From NCBI RefSeq assembly GCF_005222205.1, contig NZ_CP032349.1, forward strand, positions 434,001 through 498,000: DNA of 64,000 nt, read 5' to 3'. The notes beneath the pieces were generated by a model. The model searched no databases. It saw nothing but the letters and a program-made list of their open reading frames with translations, and was not told where the DNA came from. The DNA comes from Azospirillum brasilense. GTDB taxonomy: Bacteria > Pseudomonadota > Alphaproteobacteria > Azospirillales > Azospirillaceae. Shown here piece by piece: positions 1 through 9,523 of this stretch (the first letter of the stretch is position 1; the number at the start of each line of letters is the position of its first letter). The translations under genes were made by a program, and so were the position numbers.

Positions 1-135
1 GCTGATCTGGGTCAGCAGAAGCTGGTAGACGCGCTGGACGAGAGGCGTGTGGCGCCCCCGCGCCGCGGTGTGGCCCTCGCCATCCCCGGGCATTGGCGAC
101 GTGCCGTCCTCCAGCCCCCGTTCGCGTGACTCCAT
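1..135 (-). CDS. GntR-family transcriptional regulator, N-terminus only
   Basis: Only the first 45 codons lie in the window. The start is the ATG complement at 133-135, preceded by an AGGAG-type ribosome binding site. After a polar leader the frame reads LVQRVYQLLLTQIS, which resembles the first helix of a GntR DNA-binding domain. Its position divergent from the sugar-acid operon at 293, with inverted repeats between, is the usual arrangement for a local GntR (FCD-type) regulator. Effector class cannot be judged because the rest is outside the window. Confidence 0.6.
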   Translation of the reverse strand, partial: MESRERGLEDGTSPMPGDGEGHTAARGRHTPLVQRVYQLLLTQIS

Positions 136-292
136 GCGGCCTTCTCCTGCGACGTCCTGCCAACTTGTAAAGATGTAAACCCATTCTGGCGGGTGGTTCA
201 AGCAGAAAAGCAGCAATCAACCTTACAACATGTTGACAGGTGATTTGTTGTATGCCTCAATGATCCGGCCTTGAACAACGGGTCGGAACGTC
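136..292. promoter_or_regulatory. Divergent promoter/operator region
   Basis: This AT-richer gap separates the divergent GntR gene from the kinase gene. It holds a 10-bp perfect palindrome CAACATGTTG (226-235) and an inverted repeat TACAACA (224-230) / TGTTGTA (246-252). Both are plausible GntR-dimer sites; assignment to the adjacent regulator is inference. Confidence 0.45.
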
Positions 293-1479
293 ATGCCGCC
301 GCTTCACCTGATCGCCGACGACCTGACTGGCGCGCTGGACAGCGCGGCGGCCTTCGCCGGCCCGGCCCGGCCCGTCGCGGTCCATTGGGAGGGGATTCCC
401 GCCGGTCTGGCGGCGGGCGCCTCGGTGGCGCTCGACACCGGCACGCGGGACATCGGCGACGCGGCGGCGGCGCGGCGGCGGGTGACGGGGTTGGCAACCC
501 GGCTGCCGGCCGACCGTGGAGCGCTGCGCTTCGCCAAGCTGGACAGCCTGCTGCGCGGCCATGGCGCGGCGGAAATCGCCGCCTGGATGGCGGCGGACCG
601 GCCGGACCATTGCATCGTCGCGCCGGCCTTCCCCTTCCAGGGGCGGGTGACGCGCGACGGTCGCCAGCGCGTCAAGGGCGCGGGTGGCTGGACGGCCGTC
701 GCCACGGATCTGACGGCCGCATTGGCGGCAGAGGGCGAGCGGGTGCGGCTGTGCCGCCCCGGCGACCCGGTGCCGCCGGGCGTCAGCCTGTGGGACGCCG
801 AGACCGACGCCGACCTCGCCGCCATCGCGGCCTCCGGGCTGGCCTTGTCCGGCCGGGTGCTGTGGTGCGGCAGCGGTGGCTTGGCGGCGGCCCTGGCGGT
901 GGCGATGGGAGCTGAGCGCGAACCGGCGCCGTCGTTCGCCTCCACTCCGTTGCCCCGGCCCTTGCTGGGACTGTTCGGCACCGACCATCCGGTGACGATG
1001 GCGCAGCTCACGGCCTGCGGGGACGATGTTCTGGTCCTGCCGGACGGCGGAACCGCATCTGCGGCGCGCGTGGCCGCGCGTCTGGCGGAGCGCGGCGCCG
1101 CGCTGGTCCGCCTCGGCCTGCCCGACGGGCTGACGCGCGACGTGGCGGCCGAGCGCATCGGTCGGGAGCTGGGCGCGCTGGCCCGCCGCCTCGTCCCGCC
1201 GGCGACCCTGCTGGTGTCGGGCGGCGAGACGCTGCGCGCGCTCTGCCAAGCGCTCGGCGCCGGTCGTCTCGACCTCGACGGCGCCCTGCTGCCCGGCGTG
1301 CCCTGCTCGACCCTGCGCGGCGGCGGTTGGAACGGGGTGCGCGTCGTCTCCAAATCGGGCGCCTTCGGCGACCCCTCGCTTTTGCGCCGGCTGATCCGCG
1401 GGGACGCCCCCGACGCGGACCGGGCGGCACCGGAACCAACGCGCCACGGCACGCCCTGGCCGCATCGAGGAGAAGAAGC

Positions 1480-1483
<4 letters not shown>
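293..1483 (+). CDS. Four-carbon acid sugar kinase family protein (DUF1537)
   Basis: A 396-aa protein of the DUF1537 kinase family, which phosphorylates four-carbon sugar acids such as threonate and erythronate at O4. The N-terminal IADDLTGALD motif (about residues 7-16) is the family's substrate/metal-binding signature, FAKLDSLLRGH lies near residue 80, and the C-terminal half carries the nucleotide-binding part with LLVSGGETLRAL near residue 306. The length is normal. The stop overlaps the start of the next gene (ATGA), so the two are translationally coupled. DUF1537 kinases are commonly paired with PdxA-like dehydrogenases, as here, in D-threonate or erythronate degradation. The real substrate is not readable from sequence. 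Confidence 0.88.
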
Positions 1484-2508
<1,025 letters not shown>

Positions 2509-2524
2509 GGGAGGAGCACCCGCC

Positions 2525-3694
2525 ATGACGGAGTCCATCCACGCCACCCCGCCCAACGCCACTCTGGCCGACATGTTCACGCCCATCGAGCTGGTCCGGC
2601 CCCCGCGCGTCCTGTTCGGCGGCGGTCTGGTCGCCTCGGTCGGCGCCTGGGCGCGGGAGAACGGCATCGCCCGCACGCTGGTGGTGGCCGACGCCTTCAA
2701 CGCCGCCCGCGTCGGGCTGCTTGACCTGCCGGGCGCGGTGACGGTCTTCGACCGCGTGCGGCCGGAGCCCGACACCGCCAACCTCGACGACCTGTTGGCC
2801 GTGGCCGAGGCGGCGGAGCCGCAGCTCGTCGTCGGCTTCGGCGGCGGCAGCGCCATGGATCTGGCCAAGCTGGCGGCGGTGCTGCCGGGCAGCGGCCAGA
2901 CCCTCGCCGACGTCGCCGGGGCGGAGCGGGTGCGGTCCAAGCGCGCCGCTCTGGCCCAGGTGCCGACCACCGCCGGCACCGGCAGCGAGGCCGGAACCCG
3001 CGCCCTGGTCACCGACCCGGCCGCCGCCAGCAAGATCGCCGTGCAGAGCCTGCACATGCTGGCCGATCTGGCGGTGGTCGATCCCGACCTGACGATGACC
3101 GTGCCGCGGGCGGTGACCGCCGCCACCGGGGTGGACGCGCTGGCCCATTGCGTCGAGGCTTACACCAACCGCAAGGCCCATCCGGCCATCGACCTCTACG
3201 CGCTGGCGGGCATCCGGCTGATCGGGCGCTGGCTGCCGCGCGCCGTCGCCGACGGGTCCGACCGCGAGGCGCGGGCCGGTCTGGCCCTGGCCTCGCTCTA
3301 CGGCGGCTTCTGCCTGGGGCCGGTCAACACGGCGGCGGGCCACGCCGTCGCCTATCCGCTGGGGACCCGGCACCATGTGCCGCACGGCGCGGCCAACGCC
3401 CTGGTCTTCCCCCATGTCCTCGCCTTCAACGCCCCGGCGGTGCCGGAGAAGACGGCGGGGGTGCTGGCGGCGCTGGGGCTGAAGCCGGTCAGCGAACCGG
3501 CGGCGGTCCTTCAGGCGGCGCACGGCTGGTGCGTGGCGCTGGGCTGCACCATGTCGCTCTCCGACCTCGGCGTGCCGGAGGACGACCTGCCCCGCATGGC
3601 CGAGGAGGCGCACGCCATCCGCCGCCTGCTGGACAACAACCCGCGCCCGGTCGGGCGGGACGACATACTGGCGATGTACCGCGCCGCCTACTGA
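2525..3694 (+). CDS. Iron-containing alcohol dehydrogenase family protein
   Basis: A 389-aa group III Fe-ADH. The nucleotide-binding motif VGFGGGSAMDLAK lies near residue 103, and the metal ligands are the Asp and His of DALAHCVEAY and the histidines of GHAVAYPLG and HHVPHGAANALVFPH. The closest functional groups known for this architecture are maleylacetate reductases and short-chain alcohol or hydroxyacid dehydrogenases. It begins 16 bp after pdxA-like and is clearly in the operon. Probable role: interconversion of an aldehyde/keto intermediate and an alcohol, NAD(P) dependent. Substrate unknown. Confidence 0.88.
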   Translation: MTESIHATPPNATLADMFTPIELVRPPRVLFGGGLVASVGAWARENGIARTLVVADAFNAARVGLLDLPGAVTVFDRVRPEPDTANLDDLLAVAEAAEPQLVVGFGGGSAMDLAKLAAVLPGSGQTLADVAGAERVRSKRAALAQVPTTAGTGSEAGTRALVTDPAAASKIAVQSLHMLADLAVVDPDLTMTVPRAVTAATGVDALAHCVEAYTNRKAHPAIDLYALAGIRLIGRWLPRAVADGSDREARAGLALASLYGGFCLGPVNTAAGHAVAYPLGTRHHVPHGAANALVFPHVLAFNAPAVPEKTAGVLAALGLKPVSEPAAVLQAAHGWCVALGCTMSLSDLGVPEDDLPRMAEEAHAIRRLLDNNPRPVGRDDILAMYRAAY

Positions 3695-3758
3695 CGACGG
3701 CCCGGACCGAAGCCGGCCCCCCAAGAAAACGCCCCAGGAAACGCCCAAGGTAGATGCG

Positions 3759-4661
3759 ATGAGCAAGATCACAGGACCCTTCGTCGCCGTCGTCACCCCC
3801 TTCGACGCGGAGGAGCGGATGAACGAGGCGGCGCTGCGCCGGCAGGTGGCGCGGCAGGCGGCCGCCGGCAACGGCGTCTTCTGCGCGGGCACCAACGGGG
3901 AGTTCTACGCGCTCTCCGTCGACGAGAAGCGCCGCGCCGCCGAACTGTGCGTGGAGGCCGCCGCCGGCCGCGTGCCGGTGCTGGCCCACATCGGTGAGAT
4001 TTCCACCCACCAGACCATCACGCTGGGCCGCGACATCGCCCGGCTGGGCGTCAAGGCGGTGTCGGCGATCACGCCGTCCTTCATCGCCTGCTCGCAGGAG
4101 GAGCTGATCGGCTATTACCGCCGGGTGGCGGACGCGCTGACCGTGCCGCTTTACCTCTACAACATCCCGGCGCGCACCGGGAACACGCTGACCCCGGAGG
4201 CCGCCCGCATCCTGGCCGACCACCCCAACATCGTCGGCATCAAGGACAGCGCCGGCTCGCAGGACAGCCTGGACGGCTTCCTCGCCGTGGCCCGCGAGCG
4301 TGACGATTTCGACGTGATGGTCGGCCCGGATTCGCTGATCCTGCACGGGCTGCGCAACGGCGCCGCCGGCTGCGTCTCCGGCCTCGGCAACGTGGCACCC
4401 CTGACCCTGAACCGCATCTGGACCGCCTTCATGGCGGACGAGAACGAGGCCGCCGAGGCCGCCCAGGCCCATTTCGGCCAGCTCCGCAAGGACCTCTACG
4501 CGCTGGGCTTCCCGCCTTCCATGGTCAAGCGGGCGCTGTGCCACGCGATGCCGGAGGTCGGCCACAGCCGCGGCCCGGTGCTGATCGACGGGGAGACCGA
4601 CCGCGCCATCGCCACCCTGGCCGTCCGCTACGCCGAGGCCGCCGACGGTTCGCAGGAGTGA
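3759..4661 (+). CDS. DapA-family (dihydrodipicolinate synthase/NAL-type) lyase
   Basis: A 300-aa class I aldolase barrel of the DapA/N-acetylneuraminate lyase family. The Schiff-base lysine is K162 in IVGIKDSAG, the catalytic tyrosine is Y134 in YLYNIPARTG, and the pyruvate-carboxylate loop is GTNGEF (residues 44-49; Thr-Asn where DapA has Thr-Thr). Genes of this family inside sugar-acid operons usually cleave 2-keto-3-deoxy acids to pyruvate plus an aldehyde; lysine synthesis is unlikely here. The product aldehyde could be handled by the adjacent Fe-ADH. The start ATG at 3759 follows an AAGG site. The stop is 5 bp before the next start. Confidence 0.87.
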   Translation: MSKITGPFVAVVTPFDAEERMNEAALRRQVARQAAAGNGVFCAGTNGEFYALSVDEKRRAAELCVEAAAGRVPVLAHIGEISTHQTITLGRDIARLGVKAVSAITPSFIACSQEELIGYYRRVADALTVPLYLYNIPARTGNTLTPEAARILADHPNIVGIKDSAGSQDSLDGFLAVARERDDFDVMVGPDSLILHGLRNGAAGCVSGLGNVAPLTLNRIWTAFMADENEAAEAAQAHFGQLRKDLYALGFPPSMVKRALCHAMPEVGHSRGPVLIDGETDRAIATLAVRYAEAADGSQE

Positions 4662-4666
4662 CGCCC

Positions 4667-5953
4667 ATGGTGACGCCCATGACCACCGCATCGACCCTGT
4701 CCCATCAAGCCGCTCCGCCGCCGGAGCCGGAGCGCCGCGGCCCGCTGGTTCCGGCGGCCGACGATCCCCGCCGCATCGACGCCTACCTGCCGTCGCCCTG
4801 CGTGCAGAACCACGCCGCCAATCTGGCGCTGCTGCCCAACGGCGACCTGCTGTGCGCCTGGTTCGGCGGCACGCAGGAGGGCATCCCCGACGTGTCCATC
4901 CACGTCGCCCGCCTGCCGGCCGGCGGCGACCGCTGGGAGGCGCCGGTCAAACTGTCCGACGATCCCGGCCGGTCGGAGCAGAACCCGGTCCTGTTCCCGG
5001 CGCCCGACGGCACGCTGTGGCTGATGTACACCGCCCAGATCTCCGGCCACCAGGACACCGCCATCGTGCGCTGCCGCGTGTCGGCCGACCAGGGGCGGAG
5101 CTGGGGGCCGGTGCGCACCCTGTTCGAGGCCGAGGGCCACACCGGCGTCTTCATCCGCCAGCCGGTGGTGGTGCTGGACAACGGCGACTGGCTGCTGCCG
5201 ACCTTCCTGTGCCACGGCACGCCGGGCCGCGCCTGGGTGGGCGACCACGACACCAGCGCCGTGCGCATCTCCAGCGACGGCGGCCGGACCTGGACCGAGC
5301 ATGCGGTCTCCGACAGCACCGGCTGCGTCCACATGAACATCGTGCCGCTGGCCGACGGGCGGCTGGCCGCCTTCTACCGCAGCCGCTGGGCCGACCATGT
5401 CTACCGCAGCCTGTCCAGCGACGGCGGGCGGAGCTGGACCGCGCCGGAGCCGACGGAGCTGCCCAACAACAACTCCTCCATCCAGGTGACGGCCCTGTCC
5501 GACGGACGGCTGGCCATCGTTTACAACCACGCCAGCGCCGCCGACGCGACCGGCCGCCGGCTGGGCCTGTACGACGACATCGAGGATGCGGGCGAAGATG
5601 CGGGCGAAGGGACGGCCTCCGCAGCGTCCACCGCCGAGCCTGCGGCCGAACCTCCGGCGGAGGGGCGGACGGCCTTCTGGGGGGCGCCGCGCGCGCCGCT
5701 GACCCTGGCGCTGTCCTCCGACGGCGGGGTGACCTGGCCGCTGCGCCGCGACCTGGAGGTCGGCGACGGCTATTGCATGACCAACAATTCGAAGGAGAAG
5801 CTGAACCGGGAGTTCTCCTACCCGGCCATTCTCCAGACGCCGGACGGCCGGCTGCGCATCGCCTTCACCTATTTCCGGCAGGCGATCAAATACACCGAAC
5901 TGCCGCCGGGCTGGGTCGATGCCGGCTGGGTCGAATCCGGCAGCGGGCGATAA
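4667..5953 (+). CDS. Sialidase-like (BNR/Asp-box) family protein
   Basis: A 428-aa six-bladed beta-propeller candidate. Four Asp boxes are visible (SADQGRSW, SSDGGRTW, SSDGGRSW, SSDGGVTW), and the N-terminal part contains ANLALLPNGDLLCAWFGGTQ, typical of the BNR_2 family. No signal peptide or membrane segment is visible, so it should be cytoplasmic, unlike classical secreted sialidases. The first ATG (4667) has an AGGAG site 8 bp upstream; an in-frame ATG lies at 4679. A Glu/Ala/Asp-rich low-complexity insert (about residues 306-330) interrupts the propeller. Location between an aldolase and an ABC transporter suggests a hydrolase or lyase acting on the imported sugar acid or conjugate. Sialic acid itself is not implied. 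Confidence 0.8.
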   Translation: MVTPMTTASTLSHQAAPPPEPERRGPLVPAADDPRRIDAYLPSPCVQNHAANLALLPNGDLLCAWFGGTQEGIPDVSIHVARLPAGGDRWEAPVKLSDDPGRSEQNPVLFPAPDGTLWLMYTAQISGHQDTAIVRCRVSADQGRSWGPVRTLFEAEGHTGVFIRQPVVVLDNGDWLLPTFLCHGTPGRAWVGDHDTSAVRISSDGGRTWTEHAVSDSTGCVHMNIVPLADGRLAAFYRSRWADHVYRSLSSDGGRSWTAPEPTELPNNNSSIQVTALSDGRLAIVYNHASAADATGRRLGLYDDIEDAGEDAGEGTASAASTAEPAAEPPAEGRTAFWGAPRAPLTLALSSDGGVTWPLRRDLEVGDGYCMTNNSKEKLNREFSYPAILQTPDGRLRIAFTYFRQAIKYTELPPGWVDAGWVESGSGR

Positions 5954-5966
5954 GGGGGAAGGAAGC

Positions 5967-6779
5967 ATGCCCATGAGAGCGACACAGATGGCGCCCATCG
6001 CCGGCCTGCGGCCGGTCGCACCGACGCTGATCCAGATCCGCAACCTGAAGAAGACCTACGCCGCCGGCCGGGTCCAGGCGCTGTCGAACATCAACCTCGA
6101 CATCGCCGATGGCGAGTTCGTCTGCGTCGTCGGCCCGTCGGGCTGCGGCAAGAGCACGCTGCTGCGCATCCTGGCCGGGCTGGACGATTACGACAGCGGG
6201 CAGGTGATGCTCGGCACCAAGTTGGTCTCCGGCCCGTCGCGCGACGTCGGCGTGGTGTTCCAGCAGGCCAACCTGCTGCCCTGGCTGACGGTGCGCGAGA
6301 ATGTGGCGCTGCCGCTGCGCGTCGGCGGCGGCCGGCCCGACGGAGCGGACGACGTGGACCGCCTGCTGGAGGTGGCCGGCCTGAAGGATTTTGGCGGCCG
6401 TTACCCCTACGAGCTGTCGGGCGGCATGCAGCAGCGCGCCGGCATTTGCCGCGCCCTGGTGCGCAACCCGCGCATCCTGCTGATGGACGAGCCGTTCGGC
6501 GCGCTGGACGCCCTGACCCGCGAGCGGATGAACCTGGAGCTGCAGCGCATCTGGCAGAGCACCGGCAAGACGGTGATGCTGATCACCCACTCGATCTCCG
6601 AGGCGATCTTCCTCGCCGACCGGGTGATCGTGATGTCCGCGCGTCCCGGCCGCGTGCTGCGCGAACTGACCGTGGACATCCCGCGCCCGCGCAGCAACGA
6701 CACCATCATCAGCCACCCGGATTACCCGGCGCTCGCCAAGGAGATCCGCGCGCTTCTGACCGGACAGGGAGAGGAATGA
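5967..6779 (+). CDS. NitT/TauT-type ABC transporter ATP-binding protein
   Basis: A 270-aa ATPase of the SsuB/TauB group. It has Walker A GPSGCGKST, Q-loop VVFQQANLLPWLTV, signature LSGGMQQR and Walker B ILLMDEPFGALDAL. The ATG at 5967 follows a GGGGGAAGGA stretch and is preferred to a longer frame that runs into the preceding gene. It energises uptake together with the permease (overlapping stop/start) and binding protein that follow. Family precedents import sulfonates, nitrate, taurine and pyrimidine-like compounds; the catabolic neighbours point to a carboxylated sugar derivative instead. Confidence 0.9.
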   Translation: MPMRATQMAPIAGLRPVAPTLIQIRNLKKTYAAGRVQALSNINLDIADGEFVCVVGPSGCGKSTLLRILAGLDDYDSGQVMLGTKLVSGPSRDVGVVFQQANLLPWLTVRENVALPLRVGGGRPDGADDVDRLLEVAGLKDFGGRYPYELSGGMQQRAGICRALVRNPRILLMDEPFGALDALTRERMNLELQRIWQSTGKTVMLITHSISEAIFLADRVIVMSARPGRVLRELTVDIPRPRSNDTIISHPDYPALAKEIRALLTGQGEE

Positions 6780-7639
6780 TGAGCAAGCCCGACATCACGC
6801 TGGCGGTCGCCGATCGCGCCATCGAGTCCGCCCCCGCCTCCGAATCCCCGCCGCGCGCGCCGCGCCCGGTCAACGGCACGCTGATCGCCGGATTGGGGCT
6901 GGTGGCGCTGTTCGCCGGCTGGGCGCTCGCCGTCCGCTTCCTCGACGTGCCGTCCTACATCCTGCCGTCGCCCGCCGCGGTGTGGAAGGCGCTGTGGTCG
7001 GGGCTGGCGGTGTCGCCCTCCGACCCGCTCGGCTACTATCTGCCGCTGTGGGGCACGCTGAAGAACGCCGCCATCGGTCTGGCGGCCGGCGGCGGGCTCG
7101 GGCTGCTGCTCGGCTCGCTGATGGCGGAGAGCCGCACCATCGAAAAGCTGCTGATGCCCTACGCCTTCGCCCTGCAGAGCCTGCCCAAGGTGGCCATCGC
7201 GCCGCTGGTGGTGATCTGGTTCGGCTTCGGCGACGGGTCGAAGATCGCCATCGCCGGCCTGCTGTCCTTCTTCCCGATCCTGATCAACAGCTTCACCGGT
7301 CTGCGCTCCGTCGATCCGGAGAAGATCGACCTGATGCGCTCGCTCTCCGCCTCGCGCTTCGAGACCTACCGCATCGTCAAGCTGCCGAACGCCGCCCCCT
7401 ACATCTTCGCCGGCCTGGACATGGCGGTGGTCTATGCCCTGCTGGGCACCATCGTGGCGGAGTTCCTGGGCGCGCAGCAGGGCATGGGCGTCGTCATCAC
7501 CCAGGCCCAGGCGGTGACCGACGTGGCCGGCGTCTTCGCGGCCCTGGTGATCCTGGGCGCCTTCGGCATCCTGCTGCACGGCATCGTGCGCGGGCTGGAG
7601 CAGCGCATCGTCCATTGGGGCAACCGCGGCCGCAAGTGA
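6779..7639 (+). CDS. NitT/TauT-type ABC transporter permease
   Basis: A 286-aa inner-membrane permease of the SsuC/TauC group, with about six hydrophobic segments after a roughly 35-residue polar N-terminus. The coupling region reads SLPKVAIAPLVVIWFGFG, followed by the EAA-like loop. Two adjacent ATGs (6776 and 6779) overlap the ATPase stop; 6779 has the better ribosome-site spacing from GGGAGAGG. It forms the membrane channel for the importer encoded at 5967-8781. Confidence 0.88.
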   Translation: MSKPDITLAVADRAIESAPASESPPRAPRPVNGTLIAGLGLVALFAGWALAVRFLDVPSYILPSPAAVWKALWSGLAVSPSDPLGYYLPLWGTLKNAAIGLAAGGGLGLLLGSLMAESRTIEKLLMPYAFALQSLPKVAIAPLVVIWFGFGDGSKIAIAGLLSFFPILINSFTGLRSVDPEKIDLMRSLSASRFETYRIVKLPNAAPYIFAGLDMAVVYALLGTIVAEFLGAQQGMGVVITQAQAVTDVAGVFAALVILGAFGILLHGIVRGLEQRIVHWGNRGRK

Positions 7640-7695
7640 GCCGCGGCCCGAACAGCTTGAATTCAAACAACACGATCAAGGGGGAGGACACCATC

Positions 7696-8781
7696 ATGAC
7701 CAACTTCAGCGTCACCCGCCGCCAGTGCCTGCAGGCCGCCGGCGTCTTCGCCGCCGCCATGGCGCTCGGCCCGCGCTCGCTCTTCGCGCAGTCCGCCCCG
7801 CGCACCGTGCGGCTGGGCGTCGGGCTGAAGTCGCTGAACGCCAGCGTCATCAACCTGCTGATTGGCGAGGCGCTGGGCTACAACGCCGCCGAGGGCTTCA
7901 CCGTCAAGGGCATGGCGGTGGGCGGCAACGCCAACGTCCAGGTCGCGGTGGACCGCGGCGACGTGGAGGTCGGCATCGCCGTGCCGTCCTACGCGCTGCC
8001 GATCCTCGCCAAGGGCGAGTGGGGCGAGGCCATCAGCTTCTATCAGTACACCTACCCCTACAAATGGGACGTGGCGGTGAAGCCGGGCTCGGTGCTCAAG
8101 AGCTACGCCGACCTCAAGGGCAAGAACATCGGGGTGTCAGATTTTGGCGGCACCGAATATCCGGTGACCCGCAACGTCCTGAAGAATCTCGGCATCGACC
8201 CCGACCGCGACGTGAAGTGGACGGCGGTGGGTGGCGGCGTGCCGGCCGGCGTGGCGCTGCAGCGCGGGGCGGTCGACGCGCTCGCCTACTACGACACCGG
8301 CTTCGGCCTGATCGAGGGGGCGGGCATCCCCTTCGAGATCCTGACCCGCCCGCAGGGCCTGCCGATGATCGGCGGCCAGTTCCTGATGACGCTGCGCGAC
8401 AAGCTGAAGAGCGACCGCGCGCTGATGGTCGGCTTCGGCCGGTCGGCGGCCAAGGCCTCGACCTTCCTGCTCGCCAACCCGACGGCGGGGGCCAAGGCCT
8501 TCCTCAAGCTCTATCCGGAGACCGCGCCGCGCGGCAGCAGCGAGGAGGAGGCCGTCAAGGCGGTGCTGGTCGCGGTCAGCCGCCGCATCAAGCTCTACCA
8601 GCCGCCCTATCCGGGCTTCAAGATGGGCCAGATCAACCCGGACGAGTTCACCACCGAGATGGCGCTGAACGGCATGGAGGCGAAGGACCTGTCGCGCTTC
8701 TACACCAACGACCTGATCGCGGACATCAACGCCTTCGACGCCGAGGCGGTGAAGGCCCAGGCGATGAGCTACAATGGCTGA
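7696..8781 (+). CDS. NMT1/SsuA-like ABC transporter substrate-binding protein
   Basis: A 361-aa periplasmic binding protein. The N-terminus MTNFSVTRRQCLQAAGVFAA carries a twin-arginine-like RR followed by a hydrophobic stretch and a likely cleavage site near FAQSAP. The mature protein has the NMT1/THI5-like fold features, including GVGLKSLNASVINLLIGEA and the hinge NIGVSDFGGTEYPVTR. The start ATG at 7696 follows GGGGAGGA. It delivers the unknown ligand to the preceding permease. Its 3' end overlaps the SDR start by 8 bp, so no intercistronic hairpin separates them, unlike the other binding-protein genes in this window. Confidence 0.87.
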   Translation: MTNFSVTRRQCLQAAGVFAAAMALGPRSLFAQSAPRTVRLGVGLKSLNASVINLLIGEALGYNAAEGFTVKGMAVGGNANVQVAVDRGDVEVGIAVPSYALPILAKGEWGEAISFYQYTYPYKWDVAVKPGSVLKSYADLKGKNIGVSDFGGTEYPVTRNVLKNLGIDPDRDVKWTAVGGGVPAGVALQRGAVDALAYYDTGFGLIEGAGIPFEILTRPQGLPMIGGQFLMTLRDKLKSDRALMVGFGRSAAKASTFLLANPTAGAKAFLKLYPETAPRGSSEEEAVKAVLVAVSRRIKLYQPPYPGFKMGQINPDEFTTEMALNGMEAKDLSRFYTNDLIADINAFDAEAVKAQAMSYNG

Positions 8782-9508
8782 GCGGTCGGACGTGGGGCGG
8801 CCCGAGGTGAAGCGGCCCGCGCCTCTCGGCCGGGCGCTGGTGACCGGGGTCAGCTCCGGCATCGGCGCGGCCATCGCGGCTCGCCTGCTGGACGACGGCT
8901 GGGAGGTGGTGGGGATGAGCCGCACCGCCCCCGCCATCGACCATCCGGCCTTGCGCTTCGTCGCCGTCGATCTGATGGACGCCGGGGCGCTGGCCGACGC
9001 CTTGGCCGGCCTGCCGCCGGTGCGGGCGGTGGTCCACGCCGCCGGCATCCTGCGCGTCGGCCGGCTCGGCGAGGCGGAAAGCGCCATGGCGGACGCGCGG
9101 GCGATGTGGCGCTTGCATGTCGAGGCGGCGACGCAGCTCGTCGAGCACGCCGTCCCCGCCATGGAGGAGGGCGGGCGCGTCGTGCTGATCGGCAGCCGCA
9201 CGTCGGACGGCTCGGCCGGGCGCGGCCAGTACGCGGCCAGCAAGGCGGCGCTGTCGGGACTGGCCCGCTCCTGGGCGATCGAGCAGGCGCCGCGCGGCGT
9301 CACGGTGAACGTCGTCGCTCCCGGCGCCACCGACACGCCGATGCTGGCCGACCCCAACCGCGCCGGCGTGCAGCCGAAGCGGCCCCCCATCGGCCGTTTC
9401 GTGAAGCCGGAGGAAGTTGCGGCCCTGACCGCCTTCCTGCTGTCGGACGCGGCGGCCAGCATCACCGGCCAGCGCATCGTGGTGTGCGGCGGTGCCTCCC
9501 TGGTGTGA
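8774..9508 (+). CDS. Short-chain dehydrogenase/reductase (SDR)
   Basis: A 244-aa classical SDR. The cofactor motif is TGVSSGIG (about residues 24-31), followed by HAAGIL in place of NNAG, a catalytic serine in LIGSRTSDG, and YAASKAALSG holding the YxxxK pair. The translation start lies inside the binding-protein gene, so the SDR is the last gene of the 293-9508 operon. It probably oxidises a hydroxyl of the imported compound, NAD(P) dependent; substrate unknown. Confidence 0.88.
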   Translation: MAERSDVGRPEVKRPAPLGRALVTGVSSGIGAAIAARLLDDGWEVVGMSRTAPAIDHPALRFVAVDLMDAGALADALAGLPPVRAVVHAAGILRVGRLGEAESAMADARAMWRLHVEAATQLVEHAVPAMEEGGRVVLIGSRTSDGSAGRGQYAASKAALSGLARSWAIEQAPRGVTVNVVAPGATDTPMLADPNRAGVQPKRPPIGRFVKPEEVAALTAFLLSDAAASITGQRIVVCGGASLV

Positions 9509-9523
9509 AGCGCCTTTTCCGGT

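Noticed and set aside
3759..5953. Sialic-acid degradation (NanA plus sialidase) as explanation for cluster 1
   Set aside because: No NanK, NanE, NagA/NagB or sialic-acid transporter is present, and the Asp-box protein has no secretion signal. DUF1537 and PdxA point to C4 sugar acids.
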